Below, in pieces: positions 20,159 through 27,844 of a stretch of 64,000 nucleotides of DNA; position 1 is the stretch's first letter, and every line of letters starts with the position of its first letter. This DNA comes from Fodinibacter sp963834965. GTDB taxonomy: Bacteria; Actinomycetota; Actinomycetes; Actinomycetales; Dermatophilaceae. Where the stretch lies: positions 124,001 through 188,000 of the forward strand of contig CAWIEI010000003.1 of NCBI GenBank assembly GCA_963834965.1, in the 5' to 3' direction. The position numbers and the translations under genes were made by a program. Under the pieces are notes generated by a model. That model ran no database searches and was not told the origin of the DNA. It saw only the letters and a list, made by a program, of their open reading frames with translations.

Positions 20159-21123
20159 CCTTCCAGTCCGCGTGGCGGCTGCTGCTCCTCGTGCTGCCGC
20201 TGGCCCTGCTCGTCGGCTACGTGCTGGTGCAGCGGCGCCGCCACACCCAAGTGGTCCGGTTCACCAGCGTCGACCTGCTCGACTCGGTGGCTCCCCGCCG
20301 CCAGGGGTGGCAGCGGCACGTGCCGTCGGCGGCGCTGCTGCTCTCCCTCGTCGTGCTCACCCTGGCGTTCGCCGAGCCGGCGGTGGCGATGCGCACGCCC
20401 AAGGACAACGCGACGATCATGCTCACCCTCGACACGTCCGCGTCGATGACCGCGACCGACGTCGCCCCGAGCCGGCTCGCCGCCGCCGAGACCCAGGCGT
20501 CGAAGTTCGTCGAGAACCTGCCGCGCGGCATCCAGGTCGGGCTGGTGGCCTTCGACACCTCCGCCCGGCTGCTCGTGCCGCCGACCACCGACCGGGCCGA
20601 GCTCACCGCAGCCATCCGGTCGCTGTCCACCGGCGGCGGCACGGCGACGGCGTCCGGCATCCGGGAGTCGCTCGACGCGATCGCCGGGGTGCCGAAGGGC
20701 GCCACCGGCAAGCCCGTACCCGCCGCCATCGTGCTGATGAGCGACGGTTCGCCCACGATCGGCGACGGTGAGCTCTCGCCCTCGGATGCCGCCTCCGCCG
20801 CCGCGCAGGAGGCAAAGGCCCAGCAGGTGCCGGTCAACACGATCGCGTTCGGCACGGCGGACGGCACGGTGGTCGTGCGGGGTCAGCAGGTGGCGGTGCC
20901 GATCGACCCCGAGGCCATGGCCGGCATCGCGCAGGACAGCGGCGGGAAGTCGTTCACCGCGCAGAGCGCCGACCAGCTCGGCTCGATCTACAACCTGATC
21001 GGCCGCGACGTCGCCTACACCGTGAAGACACGTGACCTGACGGTGGTGTTCGCAGGGGTCGCTCTGCTCACCGCCCTCCTGGCGGCGGCCGGCGCGCTCC
21101 TGTGGACCCAGCGCCTGGTCTGA
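20155..21123 (+). CDS. BatA-like membrane VWA protein
   Basis: A 322-residue protein with two N-terminal membrane helices (about 6-24 and 57-75), a VWA domain with MIDAS DTSASM (Asp93, Ser95, Ser97) and a third helix near the C-terminus (about 297-316). This is the layout of the BatA/YfbK-type proteins in MoxR operons, with the VWA domain exposed to one side of the membrane. It ends the HtrA-MoxR-DUF58-VWA operon. Confidence 0.88.
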   Translation: MTFQSAWRLLLLVLPLALLVGYVLVQRRRHTQVVRFTSVDLLDSVAPRRQGWQRHVPSAALLLSLVVLTLAFAEPAVAMRTPKDNATIMLTLDTSASMTATDVAPSRLAAAETQASKFVENLPRGIQVGLVAFDTSARLLVPPTTDRAELTAAIRSLSTGGGTATASGIRESLDAIAGVPKGATGKPVPAAIVLMSDGSPTIGDGELSPSDAASAAAQEAKAQQVPVNTIAFGTADGTVVVRGQQVAVPIDPEAMAGIAQDSGGKSFTAQSADQLGSIYNLIGRDVAYTVKTRDLTVVFAGVALLTALLAAAGALLWTQRLV

Positions 21124-21254
21124 GCCACCGCCCCCGGTTCCGCTGTTGGTCGTAGCTCTCGGGTCACCTGCAGATCGGACTGAGTTCGGTCAACGGCGCT
21201 TTGGATGCCGTGCACCCCGTTCGCGCTTTCGGCTCACCACCGCGTCCGGCAGGA

Positions 21255-21292
21255 GTGCGAGAAATCGGTGCCATGACCCCGATCTCTCGCAC
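21255..21292. repeat. Imperfect inverted repeat
   Basis: Arms GTGCGAGA-A-ATCGG and CCGAT-C-TCTCGCAC match at 13 of 14 positions around a 10-nt loop. The element lies 131 bp past the VWA stop and 101 bp before the next gene. It may be a terminator or an intergenic palindrome. The rest of the 270-bp gap shows only the promoter listed next. Confidence 0.5.
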
Positions 21293-21366
21293 CGTTGCCA
21301 CCAAGCGTGCTGCCCAGCAACAAGGTTGAGCCGCATCCGAACTGGGGTGTGCACAACTCTGGTAAG

Positions 21367-21388
21367 CGTACATGTGTTCGGATATGAT
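21367..21388 (+). promoter_or_regulatory. Candidate LexA/SOS box and leaderless promoter
   Basis: CGTACATGTGTTCG (21367-21380) differs from the actinobacterial SOS consensus CGAAC-N4-GTTCG at one position. TATGAT (21383-21388) follows as a -10 element, and the ATG of the DUF222-HNH gene begins five bases later, so the mRNA is probably leaderless and LexA would cover the promoter. Confidence 0.6.
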
Positions 21389-21393
21389 GAGGT

Positions 21394-22821
21394 ATGTCGA
21401 CCAGCCAGCTCCGAGCCCGCATCGCGGCGCTGCGCGCCGAGGCCGCCGCCATCGGTACCGAGCTGGCGCAGGGCGGGTCGGCGATGGAGCGCGACGAGCT
21501 GTTCGAGATCAGTGGCGAGCTGCAGGGGGCGTCCAACGCGGTCGAGGGGGCGCAGCTGGTCGCCATGGCCCACGCTGCAGCCCACGAGAGCCGCCTGACC
21601 GGCAGCGGGTTCGTCGAGGTCCACCACGACGTGGGGTTCGTCGACACGATGGCTCCCTCGCTGGTGTCTCTCGAGGCCGGCATCGGCGAGTGGGCCGCCG
21701 GTCGCCGGGTGTCGCTGGCCGCGAAGACCTCGCAGCGCTTCCCCCGGCTGCTCGGCAAGGTGGTGGCCGGCGAGCTGACCACCGCCACCGTCGCGAAGGT
21801 CGTCTCCGTCTGCGACGGTCTCGACCTGCAGGCGTGTGCGCGCGTCGAGGACGGGCTGATCGACCGGCTGCCCGGGCTCGACCCGGCCCGGGTCACCGGT
21901 GTCATCCGCACGGTCGCCACCCGCGTCGCCGCCGACCAGATGCGCCAGGCCACGAAGAAGAACCGCACAGACCGGTACGTGCAGGTCAACGCCGGGCCCG
22001 ACGGCACCACGCTGTGGTGCGCCCAGCTGCCTACCGGGCCGTCCGCGGCGATGTGGGACTCCATCAAGCGCCACGGCGACACCCTGGCGAAAGAGAACCC
22101 TGCGCTCACCCTGGACCAGGCCCGCGCCGACGCCCTGGCCGACCTCGTCCTGGCCAACGTCACCGTCACCGCCAAGGTCACCCTCGGCATCCCGGTCATC
22201 ACCGGCACCGACGCCGTGAAGGCCAGGGACGCGGCCGCCACCGCCGCCGCGGCCGATGGCCGCACCACCGGTGTCGCGTGTGCTGGGCTCGGCCGCAACT
22301 TCTCCGTCCTCGCCGCCCTCAACGGCGCTGAGGTCCCCGGCATCGGGTTCATCGACGCCGACACCGTCGAAGCGCTCCTCGCAGTCGTCCCCACCGACAT
22401 CGGCCGCGCCCTGCTCGACGCCCGCACCGGCGCCCTGATCGAGTCGGTCACCAACGCCTACCGCCCACCGCGGGCGATGAAGGACTTCGTCGCCACCCGA
22501 GACGGCACCTGCCGGATGTGGGGCTGCACCCGCCCCGCCATGGCCTGCGACACCGACCACGCCCGGCCCTGGCCCGCCGGACCCACCACCCCCACCAACC
22601 TCGGCGGGCTCTGCCGGCGACACCACCGCCTCAAACAACGCCGCCAATGGGCCTACCAGCTCGACCCCGACGGCACCGCCACCTGGACCTCACCCAACGG
22701 CAAACGACGCATCACCTACCCCCAACACGCCCACTGGCCACCCATCGAACCCACCCCACCCCAGCCGGCCGCGCCCATCACGCCGCCCAGAGACCCATAC
22801 CCCGCTGAGCCGCCCTTCTAG
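21394..22821 (+). CDS. DUF222 and HNH endonuclease protein (13E12 repeat family)
   Basis: This 475-residue protein has an N-terminal helical DUF222 domain (about 30-330) and a C-terminal HNH nuclease fold. Visible residues are Cys373/Cys378 (CRMWGC), Asp388-His389, Asn402 and Cys407 with His410/411 (LCRRHHRLK), all expected for a zinc-bracketed HNH site. The family corresponds to the mycobacterial 13E12 repeats; some are induced by DNA damage, and their cellular role is unclear. The last third of the gene is strikingly C-rich on the coding strand. It is monocistronic, under a candidate SOS promoter. Confidence 0.9.
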   Translation: MSTSQLRARIAALRAEAAAIGTELAQGGSAMERDELFEISGELQGASNAVEGAQLVAMAHAAAHESRLTGSGFVEVHHDVGFVDTMAPSLVSLEAGIGEWAAGRRVSLAAKTSQRFPRLLGKVVAGELTTATVAKVVSVCDGLDLQACARVEDGLIDRLPGLDPARVTGVIRTVATRVAADQMRQATKKNRTDRYVQVNAGPDGTTLWCAQLPTGPSAAMWDSIKRHGDTLAKENPALTLDQARADALADLVLANVTVTAKVTLGIPVITGTDAVKARDAAATAAAADGRTTGVACAGLGRNFSVLAALNGAEVPGIGFIDADTVEALLAVVPTDIGRALLDARTGALIESVTNAYRPPRAMKDFVATRDGTCRMWGCTRPAMACDTDHARPWPAGPTTPTNLGGLCRRHHRLKQRRQWAYQLDPDGTATWTSPNGKRRITYPQHAHWPPIEPTPPQPAAPITPPRDPYPAEPPF

Positions 22822-22865
22822 GGACGCCAACCTCGGGACGGGTGGCACGACCCGCGACAACGCGG

Positions 22866-22883
22866 GGTTGGCAGCAGCCAACC
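22866..22883 (+). terminator. Hairpin after the HNH gene
   Basis: GGTTGGC and GCCAACC pair perfectly around AGCA, 44 bp past the stop, within a GC-rich context and without a U-run. A candidate terminator. Confidence 0.4.
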
Positions 22884-22978
22884 GCGCCCTGTCCCGGCAG
22901 ATGAACGGTGTTGCTACTCCACATGAAGCGAGCCAGGCACCAACGCCGGCGCTGCCGCCTCGTGGGGACGCGATGCAG

Positions 22979-23138
22979 TCAGAGCCGAGCGATGCCCCGC
23001 AGGGCTGCAGCCGCGATCGCGGCGTCCACGGCACCGATGCCGCACAGCTCGGCAAGGTGATGACGGTGGGGTTCCGGCCGGCTGGGGGGAGCCACCGCGA
23101 GGCCATCCCACCAGACCGCGTATCGGCCCGGCTGAAGG
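22979..23138 (-). other. Unassigned gap between the HNH gene and yajQ
   Basis: In the 317 bp between the two stops, one minus-strand frame downstream of yajQ reads as coherent protein-like sequence ending HHLAELCGIGAVDAAIAAAA plus seven residues before a stop at 22979. It has no convincing start codon or ribosome site and may be a gene remnant. Nothing else beyond the hairpin is seen here. Confidence 0.2.
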
Positions 23139-23633
23139 TCAGCGGCGGTTCGTGAAGTTCAGCGCCACCTCGAGGTCGGCGCCCTTGAGCAGCTGCTGCA
23201 CGGCCTGCAGGTCGTCGCGCGACTTGCTGGTGACCCGCACCTCATCGCCCTGGATCTGAGTCTTGACGCTCTTCGGGCCCTCGTCACGGATGATCTTGGT
23301 GATCTTCTTGGCGTTCTCGGAGGTGATGCCCTCCTTGAGCGGGACGTCGAGCTTGTACTCCTTGCCGGACAGCCGCGGCCCGGCCTCGGGGATGTCGAGG
23401 TGCTTGAGCGAGACGCCGCGCTTGATCAGCCAGGTCTCGACGACGTCGAGCACGGCCTTGCAGCGCTCCTCGGTGTTCGCCTCGATCTTGATGACCTCGC
23501 CGGCCAGCTCGATCCGCGCGCCGACGTTCTTGAAGTCGTAGCGGTTGGCGACCTCCTTGGCGGCGGTGTTGACCGCGTTCGCGACCTCCTGCTTGTCGTA
23601 CTTGCTGACGATGTCGAAGCTGCTGTCCGCCAC
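23139..23633 (-). CDS. yajQ: YajQ-family nucleotide-binding protein
   Basis: A 164-residue protein starting VADSSFDIVSKYDKQEV, the conserved N-terminus of YajQ (UPF0234), with the typical YDFKNVGARIEL and SGKEYKLDVPLKEGI segments. YajQ binds cyclic di-GMP in some bacteria and nucleic acids or nucleotides in others. I place the start at the GTG at 23633 because GGAGGA lies four bases upstream and the family begins there; the longer frame crosses into the tRNA. It diverges from tRNA-Tyr. Confidence 0.9.
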   Translation of the reverse strand: MADSSFDIVSKYDKQEVANAVNTAAKEVANRYDFKNVGARIELAGEVIKIEANTEERCKAVLDVVETWLIKRGVSLKHLDIPEAGPRLSGKEYKLDVPLKEGITSENAKKITKIIRDEGPKSVKTQIQGDEVRVTSKSRDDLQAVQQLLKGADLEVALNFTNRR

Positions 23634-23691
23634 GGGTCCTCCGGTCGATTCGGTGTGCTGGTTGCGGCTTGCTATCCTTCCATGCGCACCA

Positions 23692-23775
23692 GGCAGGTTG
23701 CCCGAGCGGCCAATGGGAGTGGACTGTAAATCCATCGCGAAAGCTTCGAAGGTTCGAATCCTTCACCTGCCACCA
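23692..23775 (+). tRNA. tRNA-Tyr (GTA)
   Basis: An 84-nt class II tRNA: acceptor arms GGCAGGT/ACCTGCC, D-loop GCCCGAGCGGCCAATGG, anticodon GTA at 23726-23728 within ACTGTAAATCC, an extended variable arm, T-loop GGTTCGAATCC and an encoded CCA end. Tyrosine tRNAs carry a long variable arm in bacteria, which agrees. Confidence 0.96.
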
Positions 23776-23777
23776 GT

Positions 23778-23829
23778 GCGAAGAGCCCCTTGACCTGCGG
23801 AAACGCAGTGTCGAGGGGCTCTTCGCTTT
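23778..23829 (+). terminator. Terminator of tRNA-Tyr
   Basis: A long hairpin starts two bases after the CCA end: outer arms GCGAAGAGCCCCT and AGGGGCTCTTCGC, inner pairing CTGCG-GAAA-CGCAG, then TTT. It should stop tRNA transcription efficiently. Confidence 0.75.
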
Positions 23830-23934
23830 CGACTGGGTTCTCGCGGCTGTGATGGGTAACGGCCGGGACAGCCGCGCGGGCGCGCTGCGGCCGCCAATGA
23901 CGTCGTGTGGCGGCTGGCTGCTTCCTGGGCGGGG

Positions 23935-24260
23935 TCGCGACCTCGCGGATGCCGCTCGGTCGGGCGACGCGCAGGCCCTGCTGGCGATCGACCGGGCAGC
24001 GTGGGCGCTCGGGGTCTCGCTTGCCGGCGTCATCAACTGCTGGACATCCCTTGGGTCGTGCTCGGGGGCCACCTTGGTCAGGGCGCTGACCTGCTCCGCC
24101 CCGGCCTGGAAGGTCATTCGACTCCCGGGGAGCTGTCGGCGTGTCGACACGCTGGGTGAAGCCGACCATCACTGCGGCCCAAGGGGATCCGGCGCCGGCA
24201 GCCACCGGTGCTGCACTGCTCGAGATGTCGACGGTGTTGGCTCACCCAGCGCGTTGGTGA
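23935..24260 (+). pseudogene. ROK-family gene remnant, C-terminal part with two frameshifts
   Basis: Three successive frames together spell the C-terminus of a ROK regulator or kinase: SGDAQALLAIDRAAWALGVS and AGVIN in the first frame, then DIPWVVLGGHLGQGADLLRP in the second, then APAATGAALLEMSTVLAHPA before a stop at 24258-24260. The first shift, near 24030, looks like one lost base between Asn and Leu codons; the second lies near 24110-24150. No N-terminal half is recognisable back to the tRNA terminator. It is a decayed gene, 174 bp before the LacI gene. Confidence 0.65.
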
Positions 24261-24362
24261 GGTGGGCCGGGCCCCGCCTCGCCCCGTGACCCGGGTGCCG
24301 CAGGCATGGGCCCGCGGCTCACTGATGGTGCAGGAGAACACACGCGAACATCAGCGAACCCC

Positions 24363-24414
24363 TTGACGCACCCCGATGTGCACGCTAACAATTGTGGTGA
24401 TCGAACCGCTTCGA
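24363..24414 (+). promoter_or_regulatory. Promoter and two operator-like sites of the first LacI gene
   Basis: TTGACG (24363-24368) and TAACAA (24386-24391) are spaced by 17 bp. TGTGCACGCTAACA (24377-24390) overlaps the -10 and resembles the arabinose-locus operators. TCGAACCGCTTCGA (24401-24414) is a near palindrome centred on CG and shares TCGAACCG-TTC with a site before the downstream binding-protein gene. Confidence 0.55.
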
Positions 24415-24434
24415 CGATGAAGGGAAGCGTCCGG

Positions 24435-25439
24435 ATGGCCACCATCGAGGATGTCGCCAGACGCGCGGGTGTGGCCCGCAGCACCGTCTCGTACGCGCTC
24501 TCGGGCAAGCGGTCGATCTCGGCAGAAACCCGACGCCGGATCGAGCGAGCCATCGCTGACCTTGACTTCACGCCCAACGCGGGCGCACGTGCCCTGGCGA
24601 CCTCCCAGACCATGGTGCTCGGCGTCCTCCTGCAGTTCCACCAGGACGAGTTCGCCCCCGCCATGCTCCAGTACGTCCTGCCCATCTCGACGACGGCGCG
24701 AGACCTGGGCTACGACATCCTCATGGTCACCGACCCCGACGGGCCATCCGCGCTGCGCCGGATCGCGGACTCGAACATGGTCGACGGGATCGTTCTGCTG
24801 GACGTCACCGCAAACGACCCGCGGCTTCCCGCGCTGCGCGCCGTGAGCAAGCCAGGGGTTCTGCTCGGCCTGCCGAGGGACACCACCGGTCTCGACATCG
24901 TCGACCTTGACTTCGGCGAAGCTGCTCGGCTGCTGGTGGACCACCTCAACGAACGTCAGCACCGTGAGCTCGTCCTCGTCGCGCCGCCCGAGCACGTCGT
25001 CGAGCGCGGGGGGTCCTACGCCTGGCGCTTCCGCGATGCGGCTGTCGAGCGCGCTGCCCGATACGGCATGCGCATCCACGTCTACCACGGGGAGTCGCGC
25101 CAACCCGGAATCGGCACGTGCATGAAGTCGATCCTCGACGCGCATCCGTCCGCCAGCGGTCTGATCGTCCACAACGACGCGACGATTGCCGCGCTGCCCT
25201 CCATCCTGCGCGAGCGCGGGGTGAACGTCCCGCAGGACCTCAGCGTGGTCAGCCTCTACTCGCGGGACTTCGGCGAGGAGTTCTCCCTGCCCTACACCGC
25301 GGTGGAGTCTGCCGCAGAGGAGCTCGGGCGCCAGGCGGTGTCCCGGCTGATCAGTCGCATCTCGCACCCGGAGGAGACCGGCCCGCCCATCCTCCAGTTC
25401 GTCACCCCGGTCCTTCGCGACCGCGGAAGCACAGGGTAG
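24435..25439 (+). CDS. LacI-family transcriptional regulator 1
   Basis: A 334-residue repressor with the LacI helix-turn-helix ATIEDVARRAGVARSTVSYA at the N-terminus, a hinge helix with ARALATSQT and a periplasmic-binding-protein-like sugar domain. I chose the ATG at 24435, preceded by AGGGAAG; upstream in-frame starts add residues unlike the family. It heads an importer/glycosidase operon and probably controls it: an operator-like palindrome precedes both this gene and the binding-protein gene. Confidence 0.9.
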   Translation: MATIEDVARRAGVARSTVSYALSGKRSISAETRRRIERAIADLDFTPNAGARALATSQTMVLGVLLQFHQDEFAPAMLQYVLPISTTARDLGYDILMVTDPDGPSALRRIADSNMVDGIVLLDVTANDPRLPALRAVSKPGVLLGLPRDTTGLDIVDLDFGEAARLLVDHLNERQHRELVLVAPPEHVVERGGSYAWRFRDAAVERAARYGMRIHVYHGESRQPGIGTCMKSILDAHPSASGLIVHNDATIAALPSILRERGVNVPQDLSVVSLYSRDFGEEFSLPYTAVESAAEELGRQAVSRLISRISHPEETGPPILQFVTPVLRDRGSTG

Positions 25440-25481
25440 CCAGGCTTTCGTGTGGCCGCCCCGACCAGGGCAGGTGGGTCG

Positions 25482-25495
25482 TCGAACCGGTTCAC
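25482..25495 (+). promoter_or_regulatory. LacI-type operator before the binding-protein gene
   Basis: TCGAACCGGTTCAC contains the perfect palindrome GAACCGGTTC (25484-25493) centred on CG, as LacI operators are. It lies 32 bp before the ATG of the sugar-binding protein and matches the site upstream of the LacI gene at TCGAACCG and TTC. Confidence 0.55.
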
Positions 25496-25527
25496 CACCC
25501 GCACACCACGAAGTGAAAGGAAGCACC

Positions 25528-26799
25528 ATGCGCACCACCCCGAAGGTCAGGCGAGCATCCGGCATCGTCTTCGCAACCGTCGTCGCCACGTCGCTGGCCG
25601 CCTGTGGTGGTGGTGGTGGGTCCGCGGACTCCTCGTCATCCGCGGGCGCATCCACGGCCGTGACGCAGATCGGATTCTGGGACCCGTACCCGCAGTACGA
25701 CGCCAGCTCGGACTGGGCCAAGTACGTCCAGGCGTGCGCCCCCAGCGGAGCGACGATCAACCGGACCACCGCACCCAACACCGACCTCATCAACAACCTC
25801 ACCACTGCCGTCCGTGAGGACAACGCGCCCGATGTTGTCTTCCTCGACAACCCGGCCGTTCCGGAGGCCTCAGCCTCGGGCCTGCTGGCCCCCCTCGACA
25901 CCGTCGGCATCGCAAAGGGAGACGCGGACACCAACCTCGCCGGCCCCGGCACCGTCGACGGCAAGACCTACGGAGTGCCGATCGGCGCCAACACCCTCGG
26001 GCTCTACTACAACGAGGACATCCTCAAGAAGGCCGGGATCGACCCGTCGACGATCACCGACTGGGCCAGCCTCAACGCCGCGCTCGAGAAGGTCACGAAG
26101 GCCGGCGACAAGGGCATCACCTTCGCCGGCGTCCCCGGCGAGGAGGGAACCTTCCAGTTCCTCCCGTGGTTCTGGGGCGCGGGCGCGAACCTGAAGGACA
26201 TCGGTTCGCCGCAGGCCGTGCAGGCCGGGCAGCTCGTCTCCGACTGGGTGGCCAAGGGCTACGCCCCGAAGTCCGCCATCACTGACAACCAGTCGGCGTC
26301 CTGGGACCAGTTCCTGACGGGGAAGTACGCCTTCGCCGAGAACGGCTCCTGGTTCGCCAAGGCCGCCGCCGCGGAGAAGTTCCCGATCAAGATGATGCCC
26401 ATTCCCTCGGCATCCGGGGGCGCCGCACCCGTGCCCACGGGTGGCGAGTTCGGGGTCGTGCCGGTCCACAAGGACAACAGTGCCGGCCACTACGCCGCCG
26501 CCAAGGCGGTGATCGACTGCCTACTCGGGACCGACAAGCAGATCACGACCGACAACATGCTCGGCTACTTCACCGCCAACAAGACCACCAGGGCGCAGCA
26601 GATCGCCGCGGAGCCGGTGTACGCCCCGTGGACGGACGCGATCAACGGTGCCCAGGGACGCACCACCGACCTCGGTACCGCCTACCTGACGACCTCGGCC
26701 GCGCTCTCGAAGGCCGAGCAGGCCGCCCTCAACGCCAGTGGTGACCAGGCCAAGGTCGCTGAGGCCTTCAAGGTCGCCGCGCAGGAGGCGAAGGGCTGA
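25528..26799 (+). CDS. ABC sugar-binding lipoprotein, LacI-1 operon
   Basis: A 423-residue family 1 solute-binding protein with a lipoprotein signal (lipobox SLAAC, Cys24) followed by a Gly/Ser linker. The start is ATG after GAAAGGAAG. The mature domain begins TQIGFWDPYPQYD and shows DVVFLDNPAVP and YGVPIGANTLGLYYNED, typical of oligosaccharide binders. The ligand is unknown; the GH63-like enzyme at the operon end suggests an alpha-linked glucoside or similar. Confidence 0.88.
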   Translation: MRTTPKVRRASGIVFATVVATSLAACGGGGGSADSSSSAGASTAVTQIGFWDPYPQYDASSDWAKYVQACAPSGATINRTTAPNTDLINNLTTAVREDNAPDVVFLDNPAVPEASASGLLAPLDTVGIAKGDADTNLAGPGTVDGKTYGVPIGANTLGLYYNEDILKKAGIDPSTITDWASLNAALEKVTKAGDKGITFAGVPGEEGTFQFLPWFWGAGANLKDIGSPQAVQAGQLVSDWVAKGYAPKSAITDNQSASWDQFLTGKYAFAENGSWFAKAAAAEKFPIKMMPIPSASGGAAPVPTGGEFGVVPVHKDNSAGHYAAAKAVIDCLLGTDKQITTDNMLGYFTANKTTRAQQIAAEPVYAPWTDAINGAQGRTTDLGTAYLTTSAALSKAEQAALNASGDQAKVAEAFKVAAQEAKG

Positions 26800-26814
26800 G
26801 GCCCGTTCTCGCGG

Positions 26815-26855
26815 TGGGCGGTCCGAGAAACACCGGGACCGAACCGGACCGCCCA
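26815..26855 (+). other. Intercistronic hairpin between binding-protein and permease genes
   Basis: Eleven-base perfect arms TGGGCGGTCCG and CGGACCGCCCA enclose 19 nt, starting 16 bp after the binding-protein stop and ending 28 bp before the permease start. Position and strength match the hairpin at the same junction of the amino-sugar operon, so an expression-balancing role is likely. Confidence 0.65.
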
Positions 26856-26883
26856 TCCGAGCACCTGAACTGACGGAGAAGCC

Positions 26884-27843
26884 ATGAGCCAGACCACCGC
26901 GAGCAGGCCCGGGGCCACGAAGCAGCCGGCTCCCGCGAGGCGCCCGAAGTCGTCCCGCCTGCGGCTGCGGCGTAGGCACCTCACCGGGCTGGTCTTCGCG
27001 GCCCCGCTCATCGTCTACCTCGTCCTGTTCTACGCCTACCCGCTCGCGGTGAACGTCTCGATGAGCCTGCGCCGGTTCACCCGGGCCACGTACGTCACCG
27101 GGGAGGCGCCGTTCGCCGGGGCGGACATCTACAAGGAGATCCTGGCCTCACCGCAGTTCTGGCCGACCGTGGAGCAGACGGCGATCTTCGTCGTGGTCTC
27201 CCTGGTATTCCAGTACTCGATCGGGCTGGCGCTGGCCGTCTTCTTCTACAAGAACTTCCCGCTGTCGACCGTGCTGCGAGGGCTGTTCCTCGTCCCGTGG
27301 CTGCTCCCGATCATCGTCTCGGCCACCACGTGGCAGTGGATGATGGACGCCGACAACGGCATCCTCAACCGTTTCCTCGGCCTCTTCGGCGTCGACCCGG
27401 TCTGGTGGCTGAACGCCGACAACTCGCTGTGGGCCGTCATCATCGCGAACATCTGGCTCGGCATCCCGTTCAACCTGGTGATCCTGTACTCGGGGCTCCA
27501 GAACATCTCCAAGGACCTCTACGAGGCCGCCGAGCTCGACGGCGCGGGGCCGTGGCGACGGTTCTGGTCCATCACCTTCCCCCTCCTTCGCCCCGTCACC
27601 GCGATCACCCTCCTCCTCGGCTTCGTCTACACCCTGAAGGTCGTCGACATCATCTGGATCATGACCACCGGGACCGGAAAGTCCCAGACCCTCGCCACCT
27701 GGGCTTACGGCATGGCGTTCGGCAAGGGCACCTCGGCCGTCATCAAGTACTCCCAGGCCTCGGTGGTCGGCTCGATCCTGCTGGTCATCGCGCTGGTCAT
27801 GGGCCTGGTCTACCTCGCCGTGCAGCGGCGCCAGGAGGACTGA
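26884..27843 (+). CDS. ABC sugar importer permease, MalF type
   Basis: A 319-residue permease with a basic cytoplasmic tail (RRPKSSRLRLRRRHL), six predicted helices and the EAA loop EAAELDGAGPWRRFWSITF (about 214-232). The ATG is preceded by CGGAGAAG. It is followed one base after its stop by the MalG-type partner. Confidence 0.9.
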   Translation: MSQTTASRPGATKQPAPARRPKSSRLRLRRRHLTGLVFAAPLIVYLVLFYAYPLAVNVSMSLRRFTRATYVTGEAPFAGADIYKEILASPQFWPTVEQTAIFVVVSLVFQYSIGLALAVFFYKNFPLSTVLRGLFLVPWLLPIIVSATTWQWMMDADNGILNRFLGLFGVDPVWWLNADNSLWAVIIANIWLGIPFNLVILYSGLQNISKDLYEAAELDGAGPWRRFWSITFPLLRPVTAITLLLGFVYTLKVVDIIWIMTTGTGKSQTLATWAYGMAFGKGTSAVIKYSQASVVGSILLVIALVMGLVYLAVQRRQED

Positions 27844-27844
27844 G

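Noticed and set aside
23692..24260. tRNA-Tyr as integration site of a genomic island
   Set aside because: No duplicated tRNA 3' end, integrase or mobility gene is seen; the following ROK remnant is ordinary decayed DNA.
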